From Rapidithrix thailandica (GTDB taxonomy: Bacteria > Bacteroidota > Bacteroidia > Cytophagales > Flammeovirgaceae), in NCBI RefSeq assembly GCF_039710355.1, contig NZ_JBDKWZ010000002.1:372001-436000 (forward strand): a stretch of 64,000 nucleotides of DNA. Reading direction: 5' to 3'. The notes beneath the pieces are model-generated. The model worked only from the letters and a program-made list of their open reading frames with translations. It did no database searches and had not been told where the DNA came from. The translations under genes and the position numbers were made by a program. Position 1 is the first letter of the stretch; every line of letters begins with the position of its first letter. Positions 9,807 through 17,700 of the stretch are shown one piece after another.

Positions 9807-11171
9807 TTAGCTTAAGGGCAAAGCCACCGTGAAGAGGTTGGTGTCGGTACCGGGTGTGGTATAGGTCACTGTTCCCCCATGCAGGGAAATGATTTTATAG
9901 ATAAAGACCAAGCCCAGGCCAAATCCTCGCTTGCCTTGGCTGTTGGCCCCACGAAAAAAGTGTTGAAATAAATATTGCCGTTCCTGTTCGCGGATGGTTT
10001 TTCCCCGGTTGATAAACTCTACTTTCAGCTGATCGCCCGAAGGAATGATGTTGATTTTCGCTTGGTGGTCCGTACTGTATTGCTGGCAATTGTGCATTAA
10101 ATTGGTCAAGGCGGATTTCAACAGCCGCTCATTGGCCAATACTGTGAACTTGTGTTCGTCTTCACTGATTTCCGCATAGTCTACTGAAAAATGATGAGCC
10201 GGAAACAACTGCGAAAGCTCTGCGGACAAGTCAAAAATCAACTCGTCCACCCGGACGGGCGCTCTATGAAGTCGATTCCCCGATTCGGCTTTGGATATTT
10301 CCAGCAAAGCATGAATAATCTCGCTGAGGCTTTTGGTATCTTCTTTTTGGTGGGCAAGCATCTGTTTGAGCACGCGAGGGTCTGTTTCCTGTTCAATCTT
10401 TTCAAAATTGGATACCAACACGGAAATAGGCGTTTTCAACTCGTGCGAAATATGGTGGATGGCATGTTTTTGAAAGGCAAATGCCTCTTTTATTTTTTGC
10501 ATTAACTCGTTAAAGCGATGTGCCAACACCATGATTTCTTTGCTGCTTTCGTTCGTTTGCAAGGGGACATTGTCCTTGTCCAAGTCATACTGATTAATTC
10601 TCCGGGCGATTTCGGTAAGAGGCCCCGAAATTCTTTGAGACAGGTAGAAAGAGACCAACACCACGATCAGAGAAATCGTAGAAAAAGTGATGATCAGAAT
10701 AGAGCGCAGGTAATTTAACTTGGCATAACCGAATTCGTCATAGGCTTTGCTGATGCCGTAAAAAAGCTTGCCACGGTTGCTGATGGCCAGGCCTACCACA
10801 TCGTAAAGTTCCTCTTTGGTTTCGATCCAGTGCTGATCGGTGGAAAGTTTGTTCAGGATGGCCCTCATTTTATCGATTGACAAATCGTCAACACTTTTGT
10901 AGATCAAGTTTTTCTCATGGTCAAAAATGATGAGTTTTTCATTATAAAAATCGTGAATGGTGGATTTATCCAATGCGACAAAGAGGGTTTCGTCCAGGCC
11001 CTTGATTTCGCTTAAAAGTTGAAGGGTAGAGCTGATCTTTTCTTTTTGCCGTTGTTGGAATTGTTCCTCACGGTATTCGGCAAACAGGGTATAAATAAAA
11101 AACAAAGCCCCGGCTGTCAAGGCAATCACCGTAGTGGAAAAGTAAATCAAGATTTTTGTCCGGATACTCAT
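9807..11171 (-). CDS. Two-component sensor histidine kinase next to the efflux operon
   Basis: Inner-membrane sensor kinase, 454 residues. The order is TM1 (~8-30), a periplasmic sensor loop of ~120 residues, TM2 (~155-177), HAMP (SQRISGPLTEIARRI), HisKA with the phospho-acceptor in HHISHELKTPIS near residue 240, then HATPase_c with N-box ALTNLMHNCQQYS and G-box GKRGFGLGLVFIYK. The start overlaps the 3' end of the response regulator by 4 nt (ATGA), so the two are translationally coupled. Position suggests that it senses periplasmic metal and controls the downstream pump. The sensor loop has no obvious His/Cys/Met cluster, so the ligand is not visible. Confidence 0.92.
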   Translation of the reverse strand: MSIRTKILIYFSTTVIALTAGALFFIYTLFAEYREEQFQQRQKEKISSTLQLLSEIKGLDETLFVALDKSTIHDFYNEKLIIFDHEKNLIYKSVDDLSIDKMRAILNKLSTDQHWIETKEELYDVVGLAISNRGKLFYGISKAYDEFGYAKLNYLRSILIITFSTISLIVVLVSFYLSQRISGPLTEIARRINQYDLDKDNVPLQTNESSKEIMVLAHRFNELMQKIKEAFAFQKHAIHHISHELKTPISVLVSNFEKIEQETDPRVLKQMLAHQKEDTKSLSEIIHALLEISKAESGNRLHRAPVRVDELIFDLSAELSQLFPAHHFSVDYAEISEDEHKFTVLANERLLKSALTNLMHNCQQYSTDHQAKINIIPSGDQLKVEFINRGKTIREQERQYLFQHFFRGANSQGKRGFGLGLVFIYKIISLHGGTVTYTTPGTDTNLFTVALPLS

Positions 11172-11857
11172 TGGCTTTCAAAATAATACCCAAACCCGAT
11201 TTTTGTTTTGATAGACTCCTTTCCGAAAGGTTTGTCAATTTTATTTCTGAGAAAGTTAATATACACTTCTACCGTGTTGGTGTTGGCATCCACTACACTT
11301 CCCCAGATGGTTCGGATCAAGTCTTTTTTAGACACCAACTCCCCACCTGCTTGCAACAGTTTAACCAGGATTTGATACTCCCGGGGAGTCAAGGGGATAT
11401 CCACCCCTTGCCGGCTTACTTTTTTATGCCCCAAATGCACCACAAGGTCCGATACGGCCAAAGTAGACTCCCGCTTTTCAGGCTGCTGTCTGGTTGCACT
11501 CCTTTTGAGTAAAGAATGTACCCGCAGGATCAACTCCCGGATATAGAAAGGCTTGGTCAGGTAATCATCAGCCCCGCATTCAAAGCCTTTGACTTTGTCT
11601 TCCAACTCGTCAAAAGCCGTCAACATCAACACAGGTGTGGATGCATTGTATTCCCGGAAGGCCTTACAGAGATCAAAGCCGTTTTTTCCCGGTAAGTTAA
11701 TATCCAGCACCAGGCAATCAAACATTTCTCTTTTCAACAAACGTTCGGCAAGCAATCCGTCAAAAACCGATTCCACCTCCATTTGCTCCGCTGTTAGCGC
11801 CTCCTTGATGTTGCGGTTCAACACCGGATCATCCTCTATCAATAAAATCTTTTTCAA
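11168..11857 (-). CDS. OmpR/PhoB-family response regulator
   Basis: Transcription factor of 229 residues. An N-terminal receiver domain carries the acidic pocket (IEDD, residues 7-10), the phospho-acceptor Asp52 in LVLDINLPGKNG, and the conserved Lys in DDYLTKPF. A C-terminal winged helix (~130-229) carries the typical LTPREYQIL and VEVYINFLRNKID. It is the first gene of the minus-strand run RR-HK-OMF-adaptor-RND and presumably activates it. No direct-repeat operator was identified in the 264-nt region upstream. Confidence 0.93.
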   Translation of the reverse strand: MKKILLIEDDPVLNRNIKEALTAEQMEVESVFDGLLAERLLKREMFDCLVLDINLPGKNGFDLCKAFREYNASTPVLMLTAFDELEDKVKGFECGADDYLTKPFYIRELILRVHSLLKRSATRQQPEKRESTLAVSDLVVHLGHKKVSRQGVDIPLTPREYQILVKLLQAGGELVSKKDLIRTIWGSVVDANTNTVEVYINFLRNKIDKPFGKESIKTKIGFGYYFESQ

Positions 11858-12121
11858 TGTGATATCAGTGATTTTCTCCGGCTACAAAGGTAGTAATTCA
11901 CATGAAAGGAAAGTACCGGTTACTTCCGGATTTAACTTCTCCAACGGGAAAGTACAAGTGCAATATACCTCGATCTTAAAAACCATCCGACACCCATTCA
12001 TTTATTACAGTATTATCCTACCTCAAATAAGAATACAGAGCGGTGAACCTTTCCTTTAAGGGTATTGACCTATGAGTTTAACTAATCCTATCTAAGGATT
12101 TAAAAATCATATATTTAATAC

Positions 12122-12985
12122 TTAAAGACCGGACATCATTCCTCCATCTACAAGTAGTGAAGTACCAGTAATGTAAGGACAATCATTGGATGCTAAAAAC
12201 AATGCGGCTTCGGCCATTTCTTCTGCCGTAGCAATGCGCTTTAACCCGTCTACCAAGGCTTTTGCATTTTCCACTTTTTCTTTGGAATCCCCGGTGGACC
12301 TCCTGAACATCGGGGTATCGGTAATCCCCGGAGACAGCACATTGATCCGGATACCTTCCTGGCCATAATCCATCGCGGCCGTTTGGGCCAAACCCAAAAG
12401 CGCCCGTTTACTGGAGGCATAGGCAGCCGCCCCCGGCCGGGTGGACACACTGTGCATAGAGGCCGTCAGTACGATATTTCCCCCTCCGTTTTTCAACAAA
12501 TGAGGAAGCTGATACTTCATCGCCAAAAAGACACCACGAACATTGGTATTGTGAATCCACTCCCACTGTTCCAGGGTGATCTCATGCAACTTGCCAAACA
12601 TCACTTCACCGGCATTGTTGAAAGCCACATCCAATTTTCCATACCGCTTTACAACTTTGTCTACAAAAGAGGCCATTTCTTCCGGTTGGGTAACGTCCGC
12701 TTTTATATAGATACCCTCTCCTCCCTGTTGTTTGATTTCTTTTTCCACTTCTTTACCTAATTCTTCACGTCTTCCACAAAATCCAACCATTCCTCCCTCT
12801 TGGGCGAAAGCCAGGGCAGCCGCTTTGCCAATGCCAGAGGTCGCTCCGGTGATGATTATTACTTTTCCTTCAAATCTCCTTTTCACCGGTGCATTATCAT
12901 TTGCCGCCTGGGCACTCACACTCAGGGGCAAACCCGCAACAGCAGCCGCAGACAAGCCTTTGGTTACAAAATTTCTTCTGTCCAT
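12122..12985 (-). CDS. Short-chain dehydrogenase/reductase with twin-arginine-type leader
   Basis: NAD(P)-dependent oxidoreductase of the classical SDR type, 287 residues. The Rossmann motif TGATSGIG is at 46-53, the NNAG motif at 123-126, and the catalytic Ser176, Tyr189 and Lys193 (YASSK) are all present, so it should be active. The first ~27 residues (DRRNFVTKG, a hydrophobic AAAVAGLPL, then SAQA) look like a Tat signal with a cleavage site. Most SDRs are cytosolic, so an exported, cofactor-loaded enzyme is notable; Tat export would carry it folded with NAD(P). Substrate cannot be read from the sequence. Its neighbour on the same strand is an AraC regulator 329 nt upstream. Confidence 0.9.
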   Translation of the reverse strand: MDRRNFVTKGLSAAAVAGLPLSVSAQAANDNAPVKRRFEGKVIIITGATSGIGKAAALAFAQEGGMVGFCGRREELGKEVEKEIKQQGGEGIYIKADVTQPEEMASFVDKVVKRYGKLDVAFNNAGEVMFGKLHEITLEQWEWIHNTNVRGVFLAMKYQLPHLLKNGGGNIVLTASMHSVSTRPGAAAYASSKRALLGLAQTAAMDYGQEGIRINVLSPGITDTPMFRRSTGDSKEKVENAKALVDGLKRIATAEEMAEAALFLASNDCPYITGTSLLVDGGMMSGL

Positions 12986-13314
12986 TTTTGTTTATTTTTG
13001 ATTGAAAGATTGAAACATTTCAAAACTCTACTCAAGTACCTTTTTCACAATTACAGCATTGGTAGCTTTGCCCCATATTCGCAAAAAACCTTTGCTTCTT
13101 TTGGAAAGAAAGCTCATTCCTCTATACAATACAACCTGTGTAAAGTTTACCCTTTATATGTTTTGATTTCCTTTATTGTGGTTGAATACCAGCTTTGCGA
13201 TACTTGGTTTTCATATATTCAAAGGTAGGGAGAAAACCCGCTTCAGACTTTTTATATTCAAACCATAACTTCTACTATTCAATCGAAAAATGTAAAACTT
13301 TCTTAAAACAGCGA
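12986..13314. other. Intergenic stretch, no gene supported
   Basis: 329 nt between the SDR start and the AraC stop. Frames on both strands are short and lack coding character. It presumably contains the SDR promoter and possibly the AraC protein's binding site, but no clear dyad or -7/-33 pair could be assigned. Confidence 0.4.
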
Positions 13315-14226
13315 TTAGGACAATAATTCTTCCCGGAAAGTACTAGGTGTTGCGGAGGTATGCTTTTTAAAAAAGTTATTAAAGTAAGTAGGGTTTTCGA
13401 AGCCTAAACAATAAGCGATTTCGGTAATATTCCAATTGGTATGTTTTAACAGGGTTTTTGCTTCAAGTAGCATTTTGGAAGCAATATGTTCGGTAGTCGT
13501 TTTTCCGGTGATTTCTTTCACCGCTTTGTTTAAATGATTGGTATGGATCGACAGGTGCAAGGCATAGTCGCTTGCGGTTTTTAATCGTAAATTGCGCTCA
13601 AACGATACAGGGAATTGTCTTTCTAAAAGATCTAAAAACAGGGAAGCAACCCGTGACGAAGCATTGGTATGTTTGAAATACGTATCGGCAGGCTGCATTT
13701 TCAATGCCTCATGCATGATCAAATACAAGTAATTGCGGATCAGGTCGTATTTGTATTTATAACCGGAATCGACTTCTTTGATAATATTTTCAAAAAGGCT
13801 GCTTATCCTTTCCTTTTGCCATTCATTGATAAAGTACAGGGGATTTCCTCCGACCTTAAACAGGGGCGAATTTTCAAGGCTTTCACTCATTCGTTCCGTA
13901 CCGGTAAACCCCTCCGAAAACAAGCAAAAATACCCCGACTGGTTGGGAGAACTGGCCTCCCAGGCATAAGGGATATTAGGGTTGGAGAATAACAAAGCCT
14001 TACCTGGAATGGAAATCCCTTTATCGGCATAATACAATGTGCCGGACCCAAGAATCAAGGAGATCTTATAAAAATCCCTTCTGTTATAAGGCGAATGTTG
14101 TTTGCACGAAACATCATTTCTCCGGTACACATTAAAATGCTCTCCGTTTCTGGTTTTATCACGGTAATGGGTTTCCTTTATGAAAACCCTTTCGTAAAAT
14201 TCCTTTAAAGATTCGCTCGTATTCAT
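13315..14226 (-). CDS. AraC-family transcriptional regulator
   Basis: Regulator with an N-terminal cupin-like sensing domain (~45-150; GTLYYADKGISIPGKALLFS) and a C-terminal AraC DNA-binding domain with two HTH motifs. The second is the family signature ITEIAYCLGFENPTYFNNFFKK. I prefer ATG at 14226 (MNTSESLKEFYERV) to the ATG at 14274. The 16 extra residues do not resemble family N-termini, and the hairpin and repeat begin just upstream. Its likely target is the downstream SDR gene on the same strand, by proximity only. Confidence 0.9.
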   Translation of the reverse strand: MNTSESLKEFYERVFIKETHYRDKTRNGEHFNVYRRNDVSCKQHSPYNRRDFYKISLILGSGTLYYADKGISIPGKALLFSNPNIPYAWEASSPNQSGYFCLFSEGFTGTERMSESLENSPLFKVGGNPLYFINEWQKERISSLFENIIKEVDSGYKYKYDLIRNYLYLIMHEALKMQPADTYFKHTNASSRVASLFLDLLERQFPVSFERNLRLKTASDYALHLSIHTNHLNKAVKEITGKTTTEHIASKMLLEAKTLLKHTNWNITEIAYCLGFENPTYFNNFFKKHTSATPSTFREELLS

Positions 14227-14277
14227 AACTCTGGGTTTATTCCCAAATATAAGGATTTTTGGTGCAGCATTCACAAA

Positions 14278-14324
14278 GCAAAAAGCTATACAACCTGACT
14301 ACCGGGTTTGCATAGCTTTTTGCG
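14278..14324. terminator. Long hairpin at the edge of the accessory island
   Basis: GCAAAAAGCTAT (14278-14289) pairs with ATAGCTTTTTGC (14313-14324), and the inner bases pair partially. Each strand has an A- or T-rich arm, so it could act as a bidirectional terminator. The right arm is also the first part of the 64-bp direct repeat found again at 18841. Confidence 0.55.
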
Positions 14325-14370
14325 ATTTGTCCGTTAACGGAAAACTCTACTTAGAGCATGTATAAAATTC
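14307..14370 (+). repeat. Copy A of a ~64-bp direct repeat bounding the island
   Basis: TTTGCATAGCTTTTTGCGAT... through the palindrome TCCGTTAACGGA, ACTCTACTTAGAGCATGT, and ending AAAATTC. It matches 18841-18903 with four substitutions and one 1-nt gap by eye. The two copies lie in the same orientation, ~4.5 kb apart, either side of the AT-rich island. Confidence 0.85.
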
Positions 14371-14390
14371 ATCCTTTAGGTTAAAAACTC
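14351..14390 (+). repeat. Solo end of the dispersed TTAGAGCATG repeat family
   Basis: TTAGAGCATGTATAAAATTC followed by ATCCTTTAGGTTAAAAACTC matches the ends at 4079 and 43369 and the inverted end at 19123. It overlaps the 3' half of direct repeat copy A. Confidence 0.7.
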
Positions 14391-14486
14391 TTAACAAGTG
14401 GTATATAAAGTTAACTGCCCCCGGTCTTCTCCTTGTAGATATTCCATACTTCAAGATAAAGCATCAATCTTAATTTTGAGACAGTC

Positions 14487-14613
14487 TGATGGCCTTGTAT
14501 AACCTTCAGTTACGGGATGAATGTTAGTGTTTTTCGGCTCAAATTAGCCAAGTGAGCAATTTCGAGTGTATTCGACTATATCTGAACCCACTCAAAATTG
14601 TGGTTATACATTG
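14487..14613. repeat. attC-like imperfect palindrome, site 1
   Basis: The outer arms TGTATAACC (14496-14504) and GGTTATACA (14602-14610) are perfect inverted repeats. The site aligns to 15557-15680 across its ends (TGATGG-CTTGTATAAC, TCAGTTACG) and centre (GCAATT-CGAGTG-ATTCGACTA). It lies immediately downstream of the 14636-15547 gene in transcription order, as an attC site follows its cassette gene. Arms separated by a variable unpaired centre resemble integron attC architecture. The GTTATAC core departs from GTTRRRY at one position. No integrase is in the window, so function is unproven. Confidence 0.6.
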
Positions 14614-14635
14614 TTACTTCATGTATATTTTTTTA

Positions 14636-15547
14636 TTATCTCAGATCGTGGAAATTAATATTTAATTTTTTAACCTGATTCATTATATTTTCAGTTCTGT
14701 CAAAATTTATAAAATCAATGGCAAATTGATAGTCTTTATGGTAGTTCATGTGTATCACTAAAAATATAGCCTTATTTCTTCCTCCTCCGACTTTTTTTAG
14801 TCTGATATATTCTATTTGATTCAGAGGGATTTTTACCTTGACATGTTTGAAAACTAAATTTTTAATAAAAATACCATTGTCACAACTTTCCATATAATAA
14901 CTTTTTCCAGAGAATAATAGTAAAGCCATTAAGCCCAAAACACTTACTACTACAAATGGTCCATTCGTATATATGTCATAATAGATGAGAGGTATATTGG
15001 TAATCAGTGATAATAAGAAAAAATATAACAAATAAGGTGTTAGTTTAACAAAGGTAGAAATCTTAGTAGTTTTATTTGTTATTTGATCACAATCGAAATC
15101 AGTATTAAAATGAAAATTAAATGAGTTATTATTTTTAATAATTTTATTCTCTAGTACCCAACGTATTTTCCATAAATTTTTATAGTAGTTATCTTCTAAT
15201 TTGATTTTTTTTCCATCTTCGAAAACAACTGTTAAACACTCTTCTCTCATAGGGAAGAATAAAAACCTGTAATCTTTTAAGTCATATAACTTGACGCTTC
15301 TTATTTGGCTGTAACTGTATCTTGCGTTAAGCCCATACTTTATATAGTCTTTTTCTACTTTTAGGTAAGTGAATCTTTTAACCAGATCATAAATTCCATA
15401 AAGTATAAAAGAAATGAATAATAATACAAATACTCTTGTATCAGATTTTGTATAAAATAAGATTGACAGGCCAAAAATAACTATTAAACAAAAAAATAAT
15501 GTAAATAGAATTGCTCCTTTAGGTTTTGCAATGACTTTTTGATTCAT
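14636..15547 (-). CDS. Membrane protein of unknown function with PH-like segments
   Basis: 303 residues, Lys/Asn/Ile-rich and much more AT-rich than the flanking conserved genes. Four hydrophobic segments form two pairs (~15-32/37-55 and ~168-188/200-215). After each pair comes a soluble beta-rich stretch (VEKDYIKYGLNARYSYSQIRSVKLYD... and CDNGIFIKNLVFKHVKVKIPLNQIEYIRLKK) that resembles bacterial PH domains. The internal repeat (2TM + PH-like, twice) suggests a duplicated unit. The gene is bracketed by two copies of the attC-like site. Function is not recognised. Codon use and context point to an acquired cassette-type gene. Confidence 0.75.
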   Translation of the reverse strand: MNQKVIAKPKGAILFTLFFCLIVIFGLSILFYTKSDTRVFVLLFISFILYGIYDLVKRFTYLKVEKDYIKYGLNARYSYSQIRSVKLYDLKDYRFLFFPMREECLTVVFEDGKKIKLEDNYYKNLWKIRWVLENKIIKNNNSFNFHFNTDFDCDQITNKTTKISTFVKLTPYLLYFFLLSLITNIPLIYYDIYTNGPFVVVSVLGLMALLLFSGKSYYMESCDNGIFIKNLVFKHVKVKIPLNQIEYIRLKKVGGGRNKAIFLVIHMNYHKDYQFAIDFINFDRTENIMNQVKKLNINFHDLR

Positions 15548-15556
15548 ATATTATGG

Positions 15557-15680
15557 TGATGGTCTTGTATAACTTCAGTTACGCGGTAAAGTTACTTAAT
15601 TTTAAGATGAACTACTGAAGTTAGCAATTCGGAGTGGATTCGACTACCTCCGAATCCGCTGTAACTGCGGTTATACGTTG
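15557..15680. repeat. attC-like imperfect palindrome, site 2
   Basis: The left arm is TGTATAAC (15566-15573), spacer TT, CAGTTAC (15576-15582), GCGG. The right arm is CCGC, an unpaired T at 15660, GTAACTG (15661-15667), spacer CG, GTTATACG (15670-15677). Two paired boxes per side, spacers between them and a single extrahelical base are the layout of attC sites. It ends 10 nt upstream of the 14636-15547 gene start and therefore would belong to the preceding cassette. Confidence 0.65.
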
Positions 15681-15681
15681 C

Positions 15682-15933
15682 TAAGCAACAGGAAATAGTT
15701 AAATCATTCCCCATGTCTAATGGGAAATATCTTTCTTTTATGATGTTGAAAGGATGTATTTGATGTGCAGTTATGGTCAATCCAATTGTGTAAAGAGGCA
15801 TTTCAAATTCAAAAAAACGCACTTTGTTTCACATCTGTGACTCCATTTGACTTTAAAACTTATTCTAAAAATTCCGGATTTTTTCAACCTCTGTTTCTTT
15901 TATTTTTTGTGTTTTGTCTCTTGTTGTTAACGG
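15682..15933 (-). pseudogene. Degenerate partial copy of the 17.1-17.6 kb decayed gene
   Basis: 15794-15933 aligns along its length with 17494-17639. Read in the frame that is open in the other copy, it gives KNPEFLE-stop-VLKSNGVTDVKQSAFF, with two extra stops and a poly-T frameshift before FEFEMPLY. Downstream to the attC-like site the sequence diverges. The 76-residue GTG-started frame at 15592-15822 covers only the tail of this relic and then reads into the palindromic site, so I do not treat it as a gene. Confidence 0.6.
15794..15933. repeat. Copy C of a ~140-bp direct repeat
   Basis: Shared with 17494-17639: AGAGGCATTTCA-ATTCAAAAAA, TTTGTTTCACATCTGTGA, TTTAAAAC-TATTCTAAAAATTCCGG, and ending TTGTTAACGG. 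By eye identity is high, with one ~9-nt gap and a few 1-nt gaps. It is the 5' part of a duplicated gene rather than a mobile-element end. Confidence 0.8.
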
Positions 15934-16032
15934 TATAGATCATGCGTAGTGTTGGCTTGAAAAGCGGTAGTTTTCAATCTGGAACAAATGGTAGCGAGCC
16001 GTTTTTATAACTGCTGACGTTCTGTGTATGGA

Positions 16033-16050
16033 GTATACCTTTCGGTATAC
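16033..16050 (-). terminator. Hairpin downstream of the 16070-17017 gene
   Basis: GTATACC-TTTC-GGTATAC (GAAA loop on the minus strand) forms a perfect 7-bp stem 19 nt after the stop codon. Outer bases ACGTTCTGTGTAT and ATACAGAGCGT extend it imperfectly. It could be a terminator or the remnant of another palindromic cassette boundary. There is no clear T-tract. Confidence 0.45.
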
Positions 16051-16069
16051 AGAGCGTTGGTGAAAGGTT

Positions 16070-17017
16070 TTATTTATAGTATTCGTACGCATATTTTATC
16101 GTAAAAACCAATTTTCCATTCTCATAAACATCAGCATAATCCAAAAGTCCGTTGCTTTTATAATAGTGTTTATATAGAAAATGATTGTCCAAGCCCATAC
16201 ATGGGTCACTAAAATAAGTGTACAATTCATCAATTTGTCCTTTTGGGTTATATTGAATTGTTGTTTTGAATAATTTTATTTCATCTCTATTCCCAAAACC
16301 CATTTTGTTTACTCTATCGGCACGTTCCGGGTCATCTTCAATTTTTTCTATCAATCTGTTAGTTGAATCGTATTTGTAGGAAATTGTTTTTGAGATTGTG
16401 TCTGCTTGAAAATAAGTTGCCATGGTTAAATTTTGATTCCGGTCATATTGGTAGTCAACTCTTGCCTTACTGAATTTGTCGCACTTTGTCTTTTTTGCGA
16501 CTTCCAATATTTCGGTGCTGTTCGTTTCCGTATCTATTTTGCCAAATATTGTCCAAGTTCTTGTTATCGTTGTTTTAACTATGTTTCGTTCAATATTTTT
16601 TGACTGGGTCACTATTTTGATCAAGTGACCAGTTTTATCATAAGTATTTTCAAATTCTGTAATGCCTTGTTGTATTAATTCATTATGCTTGTCATATTTA
16701 TACTGAATTGTATCTATTTGTGTAGTATCCGATTTACCCACCCAAAGCATCATGATTTTATTGTCATTTTCATCAAAAACATTTCGATAGATAATCCCAA
16801 GTCGTCCCATATTCCACTCTATGGAATTTCCATTTTTATCAAATTTTTCATAAATCGTAGTGCAGCTACCATTTGTATTCAGGAAACAATGTCTTTCTAA
16901 AGATGATTTTACATTATTCTTTACTATCAAGTCTTTTTCATTACCAATTTGACCAAAGGTAATTTCGGATATAGCTAAAAATAATATGAGTATTTGAACC
17001 TTCATGTTAATGCGCAT
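16070..17017 (-). CDS. Secreted YD/RHS-like repeat protein, function unknown
   Basis: 315 residues. If translation starts at the internal ATG (MKVQILILFLAISEITFGQ) there is a clear signal peptide. The mature part is a run of short beta-hairpin repeats of the form YDKHNELIQQG, YDKTGHLIKI, YDRNQNLTMATYF, YDSTNRLIEKI and YNPKGQIDELYTYF. These are the YD-type repeats seen in RHS-like and MORN-like Bacteroidota secreted proteins. There is no T9SS tail or lipobox. It is AT-rich like the rest of the island. Its closest neighbours are a decayed gene upstream and a hairpin downstream. No enzymatic role is visible. Confidence 0.75.
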   Translation of the reverse strand: MRINMKVQILILFLAISEITFGQIGNEKDLIVKNNVKSSLERHCFLNTNGSCTTIYEKFDKNGNSIEWNMGRLGIIYRNVFDENDNKIMMLWVGKSDTTQIDTIQYKYDKHNELIQQGITEFENTYDKTGHLIKIVTQSKNIERNIVKTTITRTWTIFGKIDTETNSTEILEVAKKTKCDKFSKARVDYQYDRNQNLTMATYFQADTISKTISYKYDSTNRLIEKIEDDPERADRVNKMGFGNRDEIKLFKTTIQYNPKGQIDELYTYFSDPCMGLDNHFLYKHYYKSNGLLDYADVYENGKLVFTIKYAYEYYK

Positions 17018-17090
17018 TAATGATTCGTGGAATTGCCGTGACGAAGCAGTCGCAAGATATGGACAATTACACCTTGTTGGTGGTAGTTTT

Positions 17091-17640
17091 TTATTCCATT
17101 CCTCTATAATCTAATTCTTCACCAATAATATTTTCAATTTTAGTATAATAACCCTCATTAATTTGTTTTGAAACCATACGCATTTAAAGCTTTATGAAAG
17201 GTTAGTCCCATTTTTTCAAATCCTTTGTACCTCTCAAAATGCTTAGCTTCGAATGTTAATTTAACATTTGCAGTTTTTTTGATTACTTTCAATAGGAATA
17301 AAATTCCTCCACGGACTTATTTCAAAGAAGTATTTATACGACCGTCCGCCATTAAATTTACCTGAATTTAAATCAATGATTATTTCAGCTAATTCATGAA
17401 TTTCTTTATGTACAATGAATAGGAGGCCTTTATCAATTACTAAATACTTTAAGATTTTCGCTAATTCTATCTTTGATTTTTTTACACCTGAAGAGAGGCA
17501 TTTCATATTCAAAAAAGCGCAATTTGTTTCACATCTGTGAGTTCAATATCTCCATTTAGCTTTAAAACATATTCTAAAAATTCCGGGTTTTTCAGCCTCT
17601 GGTTTTTCCATTTTTTGTATTTTGTCTTATTGTTAACGGC
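17091..17640 (-). pseudogene. Decayed gene of unknown function with homopolymer frameshifts
   Basis: Three coding-like segments lie in different frames on the minus strand. First, KKWKNQRLKNPEFLEYVLKL...DVKQIALF ends at a TGA in a T6 run (~17510). Second, an 83-residue frame from 17512 (SKIELAKILKYLVIDKG...SPWRNFIPIESNQ) stops just past an A7 run (17274-17280). Removing one A continues it as KTANVKLTFEAKHFERYKGF...NAYGFKTN. Third, a further 1-nt slip near 17158 leads into NEGYYTKIENIIGEELDY and a stop at 17091. Each break repaired by a single base restores one continuous protein of ~170 residues. The start codon is not identifiable. Decay is the likeliest cause; sequencing error at homopolymers is the alternative. 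Confidence 0.65.
17494..17639. repeat. Copy D of the ~140-bp direct repeat
   Basis: The better-preserved partner of 15794-15933. It contains the 5' coding segment of the decayed gene, open here except at the T6 tract. Presence of the same gene fragment twice within 1.7 kb shows local duplication or repeated acquisition of related cassettes. Confidence 0.8.
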
Positions 17641-17700
17641 TTGACTAAATACCGTGGTGGTCCCACGAGGGCAGACATGGCTATCTGGCTTTTATTATGT

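Noticed and set aside
15592..15822. 76-codon minus-strand frame with GTG start
   Set aside because: Its 3' half runs through the attC-like palindrome and its 5' half is the tail of a degraded gene copy, so it is not an independent gene.
17095..17190. 30-codon minus-strand frame beginning MRMVSKQINEG as a small gene
   Set aside because: It is better explained as the last segment of the frameshifted gene 17091-17640.
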